From Synaphobranchus kaupii (taxonomy: Eukaryota > Chordata > Actinopteri > Anguilliformes > Synaphobranchidae), in the NCBI GenBank assembly GCA_029718625.1, contig CM056389.1, forward strand, positions 23,283,381 through 23,347,380: a stretch of 64,000 nucleotides of DNA, given 5' to 3'. Positions 44,420 through 55,929 of the stretch are shown piece after piece. The notes below the pieces were generated by a model, which saw only the letters and a list, made by a program, of their open reading frames with translations, did not search any database and was not told where the DNA came from. Position 1 is the stretch's first letter, and every line of letters begins with the position of its first letter. A program made the position numbers and the translations under genes.

Positions 44420-46252
44420 AACAGACTCTGGCATGAATAGGACAAATAATCAGCTAATGGGCACAGCACTTGAAACATGAACAGATGATGGACACAAGCT
44501 CCGGATGTGTGGCTGTAGCTCTTCAAAGGTAACATCTATTTGGAATACATCAAGGTCAGATGAAGTGCTTGAAAGGAGGTGAGGCCGGGACCTCGCATTG
44601 ACTAATATCTCCGGAGAGAAAGGTCAAGTCAGTCGAGTGAAGCTCAGCAGCAGGACAGAACCCAGAGTCTGCCGAGCATCAACACCCCAGTTATCGAGGA
44701 GGATAATTCGAGCACGAGAACCTGAGAACCTGGCACCCAACCAGACACCACCAGCTATGGAGAAGAAGATCCAAGGACACAGATCACAAGTGAAGTCCTG
44801 CAGCAAGAAAGAGTAGGCAACAGTCAATGCAGACCTGAGCAAGGTCCTAGAAGGACTTCGAGGAACAGCAGAAAAGAAACTAGAGAGAATGGGTGACCTG
44901 ATTTACAACTACGGCGTTCCCCTTCGCTGATGGACAGGTATGTGCTCTTTGACCTATGGACCCTTTCATTATTATCCATTTTTTGATATAGCCTACACAA
45001 TAATAATATTTCACATTGTAATCTTAATATTTGTAGTCATGCTTGTGCGCGCCTCTGTGTGTAACAGACAGGAGAGTGTACGCGTGTTGTGCACACGTCG
45101 CACTGATATGCGCCGTTAAAATAACATGTAAAGAACTGCGACATGACTTTAGACCAGGTTTGTGGTGGTTTTAGCGCAAGTGCTTTCTGCTGGCTCAAGA
45201 TAGCAATACGCCAAAAATTAACCTGGCCACACCTCATCTTAAGACCAACCTGCCCAGTTCACTTGCTATGGATGCCAAATCCCTTGGTATTTAACCCTAT
45301 AGACTTTGGCCCCCTAGTGGTAGGACGCATGCGCCCCAATTCTTTATAGTGTTCATATTTCTCTTAAATTCTAAATTATAACGTTAATAAAACACGGAAC
45401 TTTCGACGCAAAATTGTTAAAATCAGTCACAGCCTGCGAACACATTCGCTTATATGCTTATCAGCTCTCAGGTTACACTACAGAGCCATAAAGCAGCAGG
45501 GTGCTAATAGCCCAACCCACTTTTTTTTTTGTTTACAGCCTTCACCTCGCCGCAGTCACAGGCAATAAAATGCATATCAAAAAAACTCTTGGTACAGTTT
45601 CTACATGCTAAAAAATCAAGATCCGATTTAGGAACAATTGTATGTCACTGAAAAGTTGTATAAATGAACATTATGTGTTTTTTCCCCGTGCTCACTTCAC
45701 TACGCATACAACCGATGTTCTTCCGGTTTTGTTTCAATATATTTTATTTTCTACAAGATCTCTTGATAAACATGTTTAATCAATTAAATTTTATACCTGG
45801 TTATGCAGTTATAACTGTTTTCTGAAGAATCTTGAACGTTTTTTCGTAATCCATTTATCCATTCTCCAGCAAAATCTCGATTTCCATGGTGCGTACCCAT
45901 CGCATTTGCGTTTGTACTACGTTACTACCGTTGCGTAAAAACATTACTAGACTGCGTCAGGGTTGATCTAACGTAAACCATGTAGTTTATCTTCTACGGG
46001 GTTTCCTGCCCTTTTAAATTATGTAAAATATGTCATATTCTAGCGAATGGGAACGGCGCTGTATCCACGCGTAAAGACAGCCCATAGGGCAATCGGCTGT
46101 GCGCTCCTGACTGTCGACAGCATCAGATGACATCAGGCCATTTTTACTGAGTTTATCCTGGAAGGGATGGACTGGATTGCTGTACAAGTACGTTTTTAGT
46201 ATATCCAGATGATATTTAGCAATGTGTAGCTTTTTTGTGAGCTGAAAAACTG
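44420..46252. other. Unique flank left of the tandem array
   Basis: 44640-44940 has short plus-strand frames (for example EKKLERMGDLIYNYGVPL) that vaguely resemble a non-LTR retroelement linker, too weak to call. 45460-45870 is a diverged copy of 8100-8460. There are no splice-bounded exons that I can defend. Confidence 0.35.
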
Positions 46253-46303
46253 TCCTGTGACGTATTTTCTCTGTACGCATACGAGGTTTGCTGTATGGTG
46301 TAG

Positions 46304-48183
46304 TGGCGCTGGTCATGTCTTTGCTGCTTCAACTATTGCGATTATTTTATACATTTATACGCGAACGTGGCAATCAACGGTGGAAAGAAGAGCGCTTATT
46401 TCACGGTTGCTCAGGTTTTGGAGGTGTTCCACCGCAGTGTCCCAGAGGTGAAGAAGTCTGTGCTCTGGCAGAGCAATGACTCTTGTGGCATGGACCCGTG
46501 CCTGGACATGTAAGTGTTTTTAAAAATATATAATACAAATTATTATTATTATTATTATTATTATTGTTATTATCATCATCATAATCATCAACAGTATGGA
46601 GCGCTATTATCTAGAGTATTTTTAGTTTGGTGATAAATGGATTCTCGCAGGAGTTCGCTAGTTAGCTAGTTAGCTTCTGTGTTGTCACAGGCTGGTATGG
46701 AGCTGCTAAAGGGGTTTGTTTGTAGCGTTCATTCGCAGTTTCTTTGTGTAGCAACCATGGACGGCGCTACACCGGGGCAAGGGTGGGCTATAGCCCCGTC
46801 ACAAATTTGCTTAGCCCCGGTTTAGCCCCCCCAGGAATTTTAATAACATTTTTATAATTATAATAAAAAAATATATAAAAGTAAATTAACAATTCTAATC
46901 CCTTTCTGATATTCACCCTGGCTACGCAGCGTATGTAGCCTATGCTATGACGTAGGCTACGGGTGTGGGGGTGTGTGTGTGTGTGTAGGGAGCTCAAGCA
47001 AATGACAAAATAACGTAAACTGATTTCTAACGTTAGCAACCCAGTGTTTCACATAGCCTACAATACATCAGGCCTACAGAGTTCGCCACCATGTCAAAAA
47101 ATATTAAATGGAAACGTCATTGTTTGAAAACTAATTTACAATCATTTTAAAATCAATAGAAAATGTGTTCGCATAAGCTCTCCATGTGAATCGTCTTCGG
47201 AAATGATCAACTACTCAACAGATAGACTAATCTCACAACATTGGCTGCTTGGCCATGCACAGATGAGTAGATTTGGAAAGTGAATAACTAACCTAAATTA
47301 GCTAAATGATCATTTTCAATCTTCGTCATCTCGACTTCAGCTAATAAGAAGAGCTTGCCTCCAAAAAATGGCCAGGTACCGTTAAAGATCTCATATTTCT
47401 TCCATGTAGCTAAATGTACAAGCTAAATGAGATAGGGGAGAGTGGTGACAGTGGAAGCTGTTCTGATAATACAGAAACCAACGCAAATGTTACGGTGCAG
47501 CTTTATGGAGCACACCTAGGAGCATAACTAACTGATATGTAAAGTTTGCAATCTTCGTTAGATAATGAAACTCCTAAATGTCCCAATCACAGAGCAGCGG
47601 TTAAACAACGACATTTTAGCCATCTTTTTTGACATAACGTTACACTGATAATTTATCCTCTCTTCTCACGTCCTTTTTCATTATTTTCCGGTGTCTTATT
47701 TTCTTTGATGTCTGATATTTTTAAGTACTCGTATTGATGAAGCCAAATGACATTTGTACTGCTATTTCAATTTACAGAATTGTACAATTCTGACTGTTGT
47801 ATAGATGCTCTGCCACTCTGCCACTGCAGGCCCCCCCAGCGCACACACAAAAGCCATCCTGGGGGAAACACAGCTAACCTTAGCACCCCCATGTATTGAC
47901 CTAGCCCACCCTTAGCCCAGGGAGAGAAAAGTTCCTGGCGCCGTCACTGGTAGCAACCAACACAAGGGCTAGTTGCATGAAACTACACCATTCTCAGTAC
48001 TTTATTTCACGGTTCAGTCAAGACATTACAGTATTATAATAATGTAATTTAGTTTGTGCAAGCTGACAAACTAATTCATAAATCCTAGTTAGCTACGATT
48101 GCTAATTATGTTGGAGCTAATATCAGACGTACTGTGGATGTAAGATTTTTTAATGTATATACGTATATATATATAATATATGT

Positions 48184-48231
<48 letters not shown>

Positions 48232-48427
48232 TTAAAAAATAAAATAAAATAAAAAATGTTTTCCACTTAATTGTAATACTTGCCATATGTCTTTTTGAGA
48301 TAATTTGTGTTCTCATTTTTTAGTGATTCTACTTAGTAATGTACTTGAATCTGTCTTTTTCAGGGAGGACAGTGAAGACACCCCTCCCCCACCTGACACC
48401 TCTGTCGTAGGAGGTGGTAACAGACAG
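46304..48427 (+). other. Split ORF with splice signals, unit 1 (unidentified gene fragment)
   Basis: Exon A (46304-46509) is open for 68 codons and reads like real protein: KKSAYFTVAQVLEVFHRSV, then VLWQSNDSCGMDPCLD. It ends at a strong donor AT|GTAAGTG (intron from 46510). A pyrimidine-rich acceptor TCTGTCTTTTTCAG precedes exon B (48364-48427, 64 bp), which continues in phase as MEDSEDTPPPPDTSVVGGG and ends at CAG|GTTTGC. The hAT MITE sits inside the intron. No in-frame ATG starts exon A, so it is an internal exon or a fragment. I do not recognise the protein. The phase match across the intron argues against chance. Confidence 0.5.
46756..47949. mobile_element. hAT-type MITE, unit 1 (1194 bp)
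   Basis: The identical 8-mer GTAGCAAC lies at 46748-46755 and 47950-47957. Termini CATGGACGGCGC and (complement of the right end) CAGTGACGGCGC form an inverted repeat, with AAGGGTGGGCTA repeated inverted further in. No transposase ORF. The presence of the same insertion in every unit shows that it predates the array. Confidence 0.8.
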
Positions 48428-49215
48428 GTTTGCCAAATAGTGATGTATAATTCATTACTTTTGCTGTAAAAAGTCAAGTTGAAGGCTTGTTATAGATAAA
48501 CCTGTTATTCTGCTGGCTTATGGGGCTCTGGTAAATCTAACTTTGAAGTACAGTGCCATTTTAAATGTAAAGCAGATTGGTTGGATAACATTAGGGTAAG
48601 TAATCCTTTTCGGAGAGGTATTTGGGCACTTTTGGGCACGCTTTGTAAGAGAATACCCTCATACACATAAACACAAAACATGTGTAGGTTAATTTTCTTC
48701 ACATTCTGTATTACAAAAAATGTTTTAAAAGAAAAATAAAGTTTTCTGATGATTGACATGCCTAGACAGAAAGATATGCACATGTTTTATATTTGGCGAG
48801 GTTTGGAAACGTTTTGGGACACCTGGGCCCCGTTTTGGTAAAAATACCAATGCATAAGGAAAGCCTGTAGATATCTTTACCAAATTGTATACCCAAGTGG
48901 ACAACATATTAGTGCACTAGTATAAACAATTCTAGCTTGCTCCAGTACTTTGAAGTTCAGATATTCATTGATAAACTATAAAAACACAAGGCGTTTTGTA
49001 CTTTTTTTTGTATTCTTATGTGTATTTTGTATGAACTGTATGTGACCACTTTGACATACATTTATTCTGTTCCAAATTTCTGAATGGTACAAGCCTCTTC
49101 TTTCATTGAAACTTTCAACCATGGATGTGCAGTGAATAGTTTTTGAGATATTGGCACTTAATTGACACTAGTAAAAACTAGACGAAAATTGGGCCAAATG
49201 GGCCAAAGTAAATAG
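48108..49215. repeat. Older dispersed repeat inside the unit (unit 1; also units 2 and 3)
   Basis: Contains a (TG)n/(TA)n microsatellite (48160-48230), exon B of the split ORF and the stretch 48496-49215 shared with 29083-29806. Equivalent positions are about 53832-54939 and 59556-60670. Short minus-strand ORFs here recur only because the unit is repeated. Confidence 0.75.
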
Positions 49216-50205
49216 GACGACGTGAGCGCTGGGCGCTATAATGACCCCTGCGTTGGGTGTAAGATAGCAAAGACACTTGCGTTTGCGCTATGTGTTAACG
49301 TTACTGGAGAGAAACTTGGCTGGGTTGCAGTAGCCTAATGAAACTCCCGTGTTTGCTTGGCATCTTACATTTAAAAGCTTCAAAACTATATTTTTACTCT
49401 GAATTTGCCCTGCCGACATGCAGATTAAAAAAGCCAGGATATTTTTCAGTTAAAATCAGATACAAACGCAATACATTAGCTCATCGCCTTGAAAGCAGCT
49501 GATGTGATTGTGTGGCTGGTGATTGCAGGGGAAAGCTGCTAACCTGTCGTACATTTGTTGAAAACACCTGTTGAAAACACCTGCTAACCTGTCGAACAGT
49601 GTTGAAAACACCTGTTACCAGCCTGAGCCTCTTGGACTGAATGAGCAGTCTGGACAGAAGGAAAGGCACACAGGAGTGAGGGGGAACGCTGGCGCACACT
49701 GGCTGCCGCTCCTCTCTGTGAACGTATAGCTTTTAACCCGTCTGTTTTGTTTGTTTGATGTTTAAACGCTAAATTACTACTTCCTAGTTCTTAATAGTGT
49801 TTTATATTTATATATATCTGTTTTCCATGATTCCATCTGCGTTTGCATTACGCTAGTATACTTCCACATACCTCCTTCAACTGGAATCCATCTCTGATAG
49901 CAGCCTTCTCCATCCTTCTCTGCTGGATTTTTCCGTGGTTATTCTTCACTATCTGCGGTCAGATTTCATTTTTTATTTTATTTATTTGGAACCAGGCATC
50001 GGTCTTCCACAGGTACGGAGGACTTTGCCAGCTGTCTTGAAAGAACTGGATGTCACCACTGCTTTCCCCCTTCGCCTCTCCTGAAATTATTCCGTGATTT
50101 ATCCATTATCTGCAGTGATTTCTACGGAATTGTCGAACTTTCTCAGCTACGGAATACACAGCTAGTAAGCGTAAGCTGTCGCCAAGCACTCTCGTCCAGC
50201 TCACA

Positions 50206-52029
50206 ATGCTGAGCTGGGTTTTTCACTTTTTTATCCTTTTAACGGTTTTTATAATGGCCTCGTATACACTCTCGCAGCTACTGCGTCTTCGGAACTTTAC
50301 ATTTCCAACAATGAACGGAGTTCTAACCCGCTGTCGTGAGCTTGGGATTCTAAAGTCCAGACAGCGTTACAGTCACAGGGGTTCCCGTCGGGGTTTTAAA
50401 ATGAATGGCGGAACCGAAACAGAGTTGTACGTCATTCTCGGAAACACCGCGAGATCCCTCCACACTGGACACGTCAGAAAACGCGGAGTGGATTTTAGTG
50501 TTTTGCGACCTCTACAGAAACTTGCTGCAGTTCCTATCCCACCAAAAGTTCCCTCGCCTATCAGCATGGAATTATTGAACGTGCAGTCTCTAGCTAACAA
50601 ATCCCTTCTGATTCATGACCACATTCTGGACAAAAAGCTCAATTGTATGTGCCTAACTGAAACCTGGCATAAACCTGGAATCTACTCCGCCCTAAATGAA
50701 GCCTGCCCACCTGGTTATATATATATTGAAAAGGCCCGCGAAAATAGCCGTGGTGGCGGTCTAGCCTTCATACACCAGGCTGAGTGGAAGCTGTCCCTCC
50801 TGCCACTGCCAAATTTGTCTTCTTTTGAATGTCTTGCAATAAAAAGCAGACCCCCCAACTCCATGATCATTCTTCTTATATACCGGCCCCCCAAACCTAA
50901 TCCATCTTTCCTTCCTGAAATATCTGATCTCCTTACCTCACTCTGCTCCACCTCAGCCAACATCGTGATCCTCGGGGATTTCAATATTCATGTTGACTCC
51001 CCCTCAGGTCATTCTGTTGTCGACTTCCTGAGTCTGCTCGAGTGTCTCGACCTGAAACAACTTGTTAAAGTCCCTACACACACCCGGGGGCACATACTCG
51101 ACCTGGTCATCACTGACTCTGTCCCCATAACCCATCTTCAGGTCACTGACCTTGGTGTGTCTGACCACAAGGCTGTTTTTATGGAGCTGGCTTTCTTGCC
51201 CCCTCTGGCTAAGTCCAAGCGCTGCATGCGTTTTCGGAACTGGAAAAAGATCAGTCCAGCCAGCCTGTCGGAGGACTTCCTGAATCTCCCTGCCCCAACT
51301 TTCTCATCAGTAGATAAAACTGTGTCATTTTATAATGAATCAGTGAGCCGCATTTTTGACCTCCATGCCCCCATTAAAATGAGAGTGGTTGCTTTCTCTC
51401 GCTCTGCTCCCTGGTTTACACCAGAGCTGAGAAAAATGAAATCTGCTGGGCGCATACTGGAGCGGCGTGTCAGAAGTATGGGGCTCACCGTACACAAACT
51501 GGCTTTTCGTGACTACCAAAGAGCCTATTCAAATGCTCTGAAAAAGGCGCAGTCATTATTTTACTCCGACCTCATCGATAAAAATCCTGGAAACTCAAAG
51601 CACCTGTTCTCCACTATAGATCACCTTCTCAAGCCTCGAGCTCACTCTCCCAATGAGACCACAGAGGAGCAGTGCAACAGCTTTATTGACTATTTTAAAA
51701 CAAAGGTCAACAACATCAGATCTCTCATCTCCAGTAGCTCAACTCTATCTCCTCCCATCCTCGACCCTCCGTCAGCACCACTGCAGCCTCTCCTCTGTTT
51801 CTCTGAAGTCACCCAGGGAGAAATTGAGGCCATAATCACACAGATAAAACCATCTACATCCGCCCTTGATCCTATACCAACTGCCCTGCTCAAATCATGC
51901 ACCTCTGCTCTTAGCCCTCTGATCACCCAGGTGATTAACCACTCCCTCCAATCCGGCCGTGTTCCCCCAGCACGTCACTCCTGTGACGTATTTTCTCTGT
52001 ACGCATACGAGGTTTGCTGTATGGTGTAG
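50206..52029 (+). CDS. LINE ORF, endonuclease intact, RT truncated (unit 1)
   Basis: A 607-codon open frame of an L2/CR1-group non-LTR retrotransposon. It starts with a hydrophobic N-terminus (residues 5-20) and a basic Arg-rich stretch (45-65). The AP-type endonuclease spans about 119-330 with SLANKS, TETWHKPG (Glu152), SRGGGLAFIH, IYRPPKPNP, GDFNIHVD (Asp258, Asn260) and SDHKAVF (Asp320-His321), so all catalytic motifs are present. A linker leads to the first RT segment (about 555-590, LDPIPTALL, INHSLQSGRVPPA). The LINE stops there, at the unit junction, and the last 15 or so residues and the TAG come from the next unit. The RT active site is absent, so the element cannot copy itself. Confidence 0.82.
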   Translation: MLSWVFHFFILLTVFIMASYTLSQLLRLRNFTFPTMNGVLTRCRELGILKSRQRYSHRGSRRGFKMNGGTETELYVILGNTARSLHTGHVRKRGVDFSVLRPLQKLAAVPIPPKVPSPISMELLNVQSLANKSLLIHDHILDKKLNCMCLTETWHKPGIYSALNEACPPGYIYIEKARENSRGGGLAFIHQAEWKLSLLPLPNLSSFECLAIKSRPPNSMIILLIYRPPKPNPSFLPEISDLLTSLCSTSANIVILGDFNIHVDSPSGHSVVDFLSLLECLDLKQLVKVPTHTRGHILDLVITDSVPITHLQVTDLGVSDHKAVFMELAFLPPLAKSKRCMRFRNWKKISPASLSEDFLNLPAPTFSSVDKTVSFYNESVSRIFDLHAPIKMRVVAFSRSAPWFTPELRKMKSAGRILERRVRSMGLTVHKLAFRDYQRAYSNALKKAQSLFYSDLIDKNPGNSKHLFSTIDHLLKPRAHSPNETTEEQCNSFIDYFKTKVNNIRSLISSSSTLSPPILDPPSAPLQPLLCFSEVTQGEIEAIITQIKPSTSALDPIPTALLKSCTSALSPLITQVINHSLQSGRVPPARHSCDVFSLYAYEVCCMV

Positions 52030-53907
52030 TGGCGCTGGTCATGTCTTTGCTGCTTCAACTATTGCGATTATTTTATACATTTATACGCGAACGTGGCAAT
52101 CAACGGTGGAAAGAAGAGCGCTTATTTCACGGTTGCTCAGGTTTTGGAGGTGTTCCACCGCAGTGTCCCAGAGGTGAAGAAGTCTGTGCTCTGGCAGAGC
52201 AATGACTCTTGTGGCATGGACCCGTGCCTGGACATGTAAGTGTTTTTAAAAATATATAATACAAATTATTATTATTATTATTATTATTATTGTTATTATC
52301 ATCATCATAATCATCAACAGTATGGAGCGCTATTATCTAGAGTATTTTTAGTTTGGTGATAAATGGATTCTCGCAGGAGTTCGCTAGTTAGCTAGTTAGC
52401 TTCTGTGTTGTCACAGGCTGGTATGGAGCTGCTAAAGGGGTTTGTTTGTAGCGTTCATTCGCAGTTTCTTTGTGTAGCAACCATGGACGGCGCTACACCG
52501 GGGCAAGGGTGGGCTATAGCCCCGTCACAAATTTGCTTAGCCCCGGTTTAGCCCCCCCAGGAATTTTAATAACATTTTTATAATTATAATAAAAAAATAT
52601 ATAAAAGTAAATTAACAATTCTAATCCCTTTCTGATATTCACCCTGGCTACGCAGCGTATGTAGCCTATGCTATGACGTAGGCTACGGGTGTGGGGGTGT
52701 GTGTGTGTGTAGGGAGCTCAAGCAAATGACAAAATAACGTAAACTGATTTCTAACGTTAGCAACCCAGTGTTTCACATAGCCTACAATACATCAGGCCTA
52801 CAGAGTTCGCCACCATGTCAAAAAATATTAAATGGAAACGTCATTGTTTGAAAACTAATTTACAATCATTTTAAAATCAATAGAAAATGTGTTCGCATAA
52901 GCTCTCCATGTGAATCGTCTTCGGAAATGATCAACTACTCAACAGATAGACTAATCTCACAACATTGGCTGCTTGGCCATGCACAGATGAGTAGATTTGG
53001 AAAGTGAATAACTAACCTAAATTAGCTAAATGATCATTTTCAATCTTCGTCATCTCGACTTCAGCTAATAAGAAGAGCTTGCCTCCAAAAAATGGCCAGG
53101 TACCGTTAAAGATCTCATATTTCTTCCATGTAGCTAAATGTACAAGCTAAATGAGATAGGGGAGAGTGGTGACAGTGGAAGCTGTTCTGATAATACAGAA
53201 ACCAACGCAAATGTTACGGTGCAGCTTTATGGAGCACACCTAGGAGCATAACTAACTGATATGTAAAGTTTGCAATCTTCGTTAGATAATGAAACTCCTA
53301 AATGTCCCAATCACAGAGCAGCGGTTAAACAACGACATTTTAGCCATCTTTTTTGACATAACGTTACACTGATAATTTATCCTCTCTTCTCACGTCCTTT
53401 TTCATTATTTTCCGGTGTCTTATTTTCTTTGATGTCTGATATTTTTAAGTACTCGTATTGATGAAGCCAAATGACATTTGTACTGCTATTTCAATTTACA
53501 GAATTGTACAATTCTGACTGTTGTATAGATGCTCTGCCACTCTGCCACTGCAGGCCCCCCCAGCGCACACACAAAAGCCATCCTGGGGGAAACACAGCTA
53601 ACCTTAGCACCCCCATGTATTGACCTAGCCCACCCTTAGCCCAGGGAGAGAAAAGTTCCTGGCGCCGTCACTGGTAGCAACCAACACAAGGGCTAGTTGC
53701 ATGAAACTACACCATTCTCAGTACTTTATTTCACGGTTCAGTCAAGACATTACAGTATTATAATAATGTAATTTAGTTTGTGCAAGCTGACAAACTAATT
53801 CATAAATCCTAGTTAGCTATGATTGCTAATTATGTTGGAGCTAATATCAGACGTACTGTGGATGTAAGATTTTTTAATGTATATACGTATATATATATAA
53901 TATATGT

Positions 53908-53955
<48 letters not shown>

Positions 53956-54151
53956 TTAAAAAATAAAATAAAATAAAAAATGTTTTCCACTTAATTGTAA
54001 TACTTGCCATATGTCTTTTTGAGATAATTTGTGTTCTCATTTTTTAGTGATTCTACTTAGTAATGTACTTGAATCTGTCTTTTTCAGGGAGGACAGTGAA
54101 GACACCCCTCCCCCACCTGACACCTCTGTCGTAGGAGGTGGTAACAGACAG
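52030..54151 (+). other. Split ORF, unit 2 copy
   Basis: Exon A 52030-52235 and exon B 54088-54151 with the same donor, acceptor and phase as unit 1. Exon A begins directly after the TAG that ends the preceding LINE ORF and is in the same frame as that ORF. Confidence 0.5.
52482..53673. mobile_element. hAT-type MITE, unit 2 copy
   Basis: Same boundaries and duplicated GTAGCAAC as unit 1, with a GT repeat 2 bp shorter. Confidence 0.8.
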
Positions 54152-55929
54152 GTTTGCCAAATAGTGATGTATAATTCATTACTTTTGCTGTAAAAAGTCA
54201 AGTTGAAGGCTTGTTATAGATAAACCTGTTATTCTGCTGGCTTATGGGGCTCTGGTAAATCTAACTTTGAAGTACAGTGCCATTTTAAATGTAAAGCAGA
54301 TTGGTTGGATAACATTAGGGTAAGTAATCCTTTTCGGAGAGGTATTTGGGCACTTTTGGGCACGCTTTGTAAGAGAATACCCTCATACACATAAACACAA
54401 AACATGTGTAGGTTAATTTTCTTCACATTCTGTATTACAAAAAATGTTTTAAAAGAAAAATAAAGTTTTCTGATGATTGACATGCCTAGACAGAAAGATA
54501 TGCACATGTTTTATATTTGGCGAGGTTTGGAAACGTTTTGGGACACCTGGGCCCCGTTTTGGTAAAAATACCAATGCATAAGGAAAGCCTGTAGATATCT
54601 TTACCAAATTGTATACCCAAGTGGACAACATATTAGTGCACTAGTATAAACAATTCTGGCTTGCTCCAGTACTTTGAAGTTCAGATATTCAGTGATAAAC
54701 TATAAAAACACAAGGCGTTTTGTACTTTTTTTTGTATTCTTATGTGTATTTTGTATAAACTGTATGTGACCACTTTGACATACATTTATTCTGTTCCAAA
54801 TTTCTGAATGGTACAAGCCTCTTCTTTCATTGAAACTTTCAACCATGGATGTGCAGTGAATAGTTTTTGAGATATTGGCACTTAATTGACACTAGTAAAA
54901 ACTAGACGAAAATTGGGCCAAATGGGCCAAAGTAAATAGGACGACGTGAGCGCTGGGCGCTATAATGACCCCTGCGTTGGGTGTAAGATAGCAAAGACAC
55001 TTGCGTTTGCGCTATGTGTTAACGTTACTGGAGAGAAACTTGGCTGGGTTGCAGTAGCCTAATGAAACTCCCGTGTTTGCTTGGCATCTTACATTTAAAA
55101 GCTTCAAAACTATATTTTTACTCTGAATTTGCCCTGCCGACATGCAGATTAAAAAAGCCAGGATATTTTTCAGTTAAAATCAGATACAAACGCAATACAT
55201 TAGCTCATCGCCTTGAAAGCAGCTGATGTGATTGTGTGGCTGGTGATTGCAGGGGAAAGCTGCTAACCTGTCGTACATTTGTTGAAAACACCTGTTGAAA
55301 ACACCTGCTAACCTGTCGAACAGTGTTGAAAACACCTGTTACCAGCCTGAGCCTCTTGGACTGAATGAGCAGTCTGGACAGAAGGAAAGGCACACAGGAG
55401 TGAGGGGGAACGCTGGCGCACACTGGCTGCCGCTCCTCTCTGTGAACGTATAGCTTTTAACCCGTCTGTTTTGTTTGTTTGATGTTTAAACGCTAAATTA
55501 CTACTTCCTAGTTCTTAATAGTGTTTTATATTTATATATATCTGTTTTCCATGATTCCATCTGCGTTTGCATTACGCTAGTATACTTCCACATACCTCCT
55601 TCAACTGGAATCCATCTCTGATAGCAGCCTTCTCCATCCTTCTCTGCTGGATTTTTCCGTGGTTATTCTTCACTATCTGCGGTCAGATTTCATTTTTTAT
55701 TTTATTTATTTGGAACCAGGCATCGGTCTTCCACAGGTACGGAGGACTTTGCCAGCTGTCTTGAAAGAACTGGATGTCACCACTGCTTTCCCCCTTCGCC
55801 TCTCCTGAAATTATTCCGTGATTTATCCATTATCTGCAGTGATTTCTACGGAATTGTCGAACTTTCTCAGCTACGGAATACACAGCTAGTAAGCGTAAGC
55901 TGTCGCCAAGCACTCTCGTCCAGCTCACA

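Noticed and set aside
44598..44816. 72-codon plus-strand ORF
   Set aside because: Faint resemblance to a retroelement linker, but no catalytic motif and no continuation.
48505..49699. Minus-strand ORFs repeated in each unit (48505-48783, 48725-48907, 49481-49699 and equivalents)
   Set aside because: Identical only because the unit is duplicated. The outgroup copy at 29 kb shows no sign of coding constraint.
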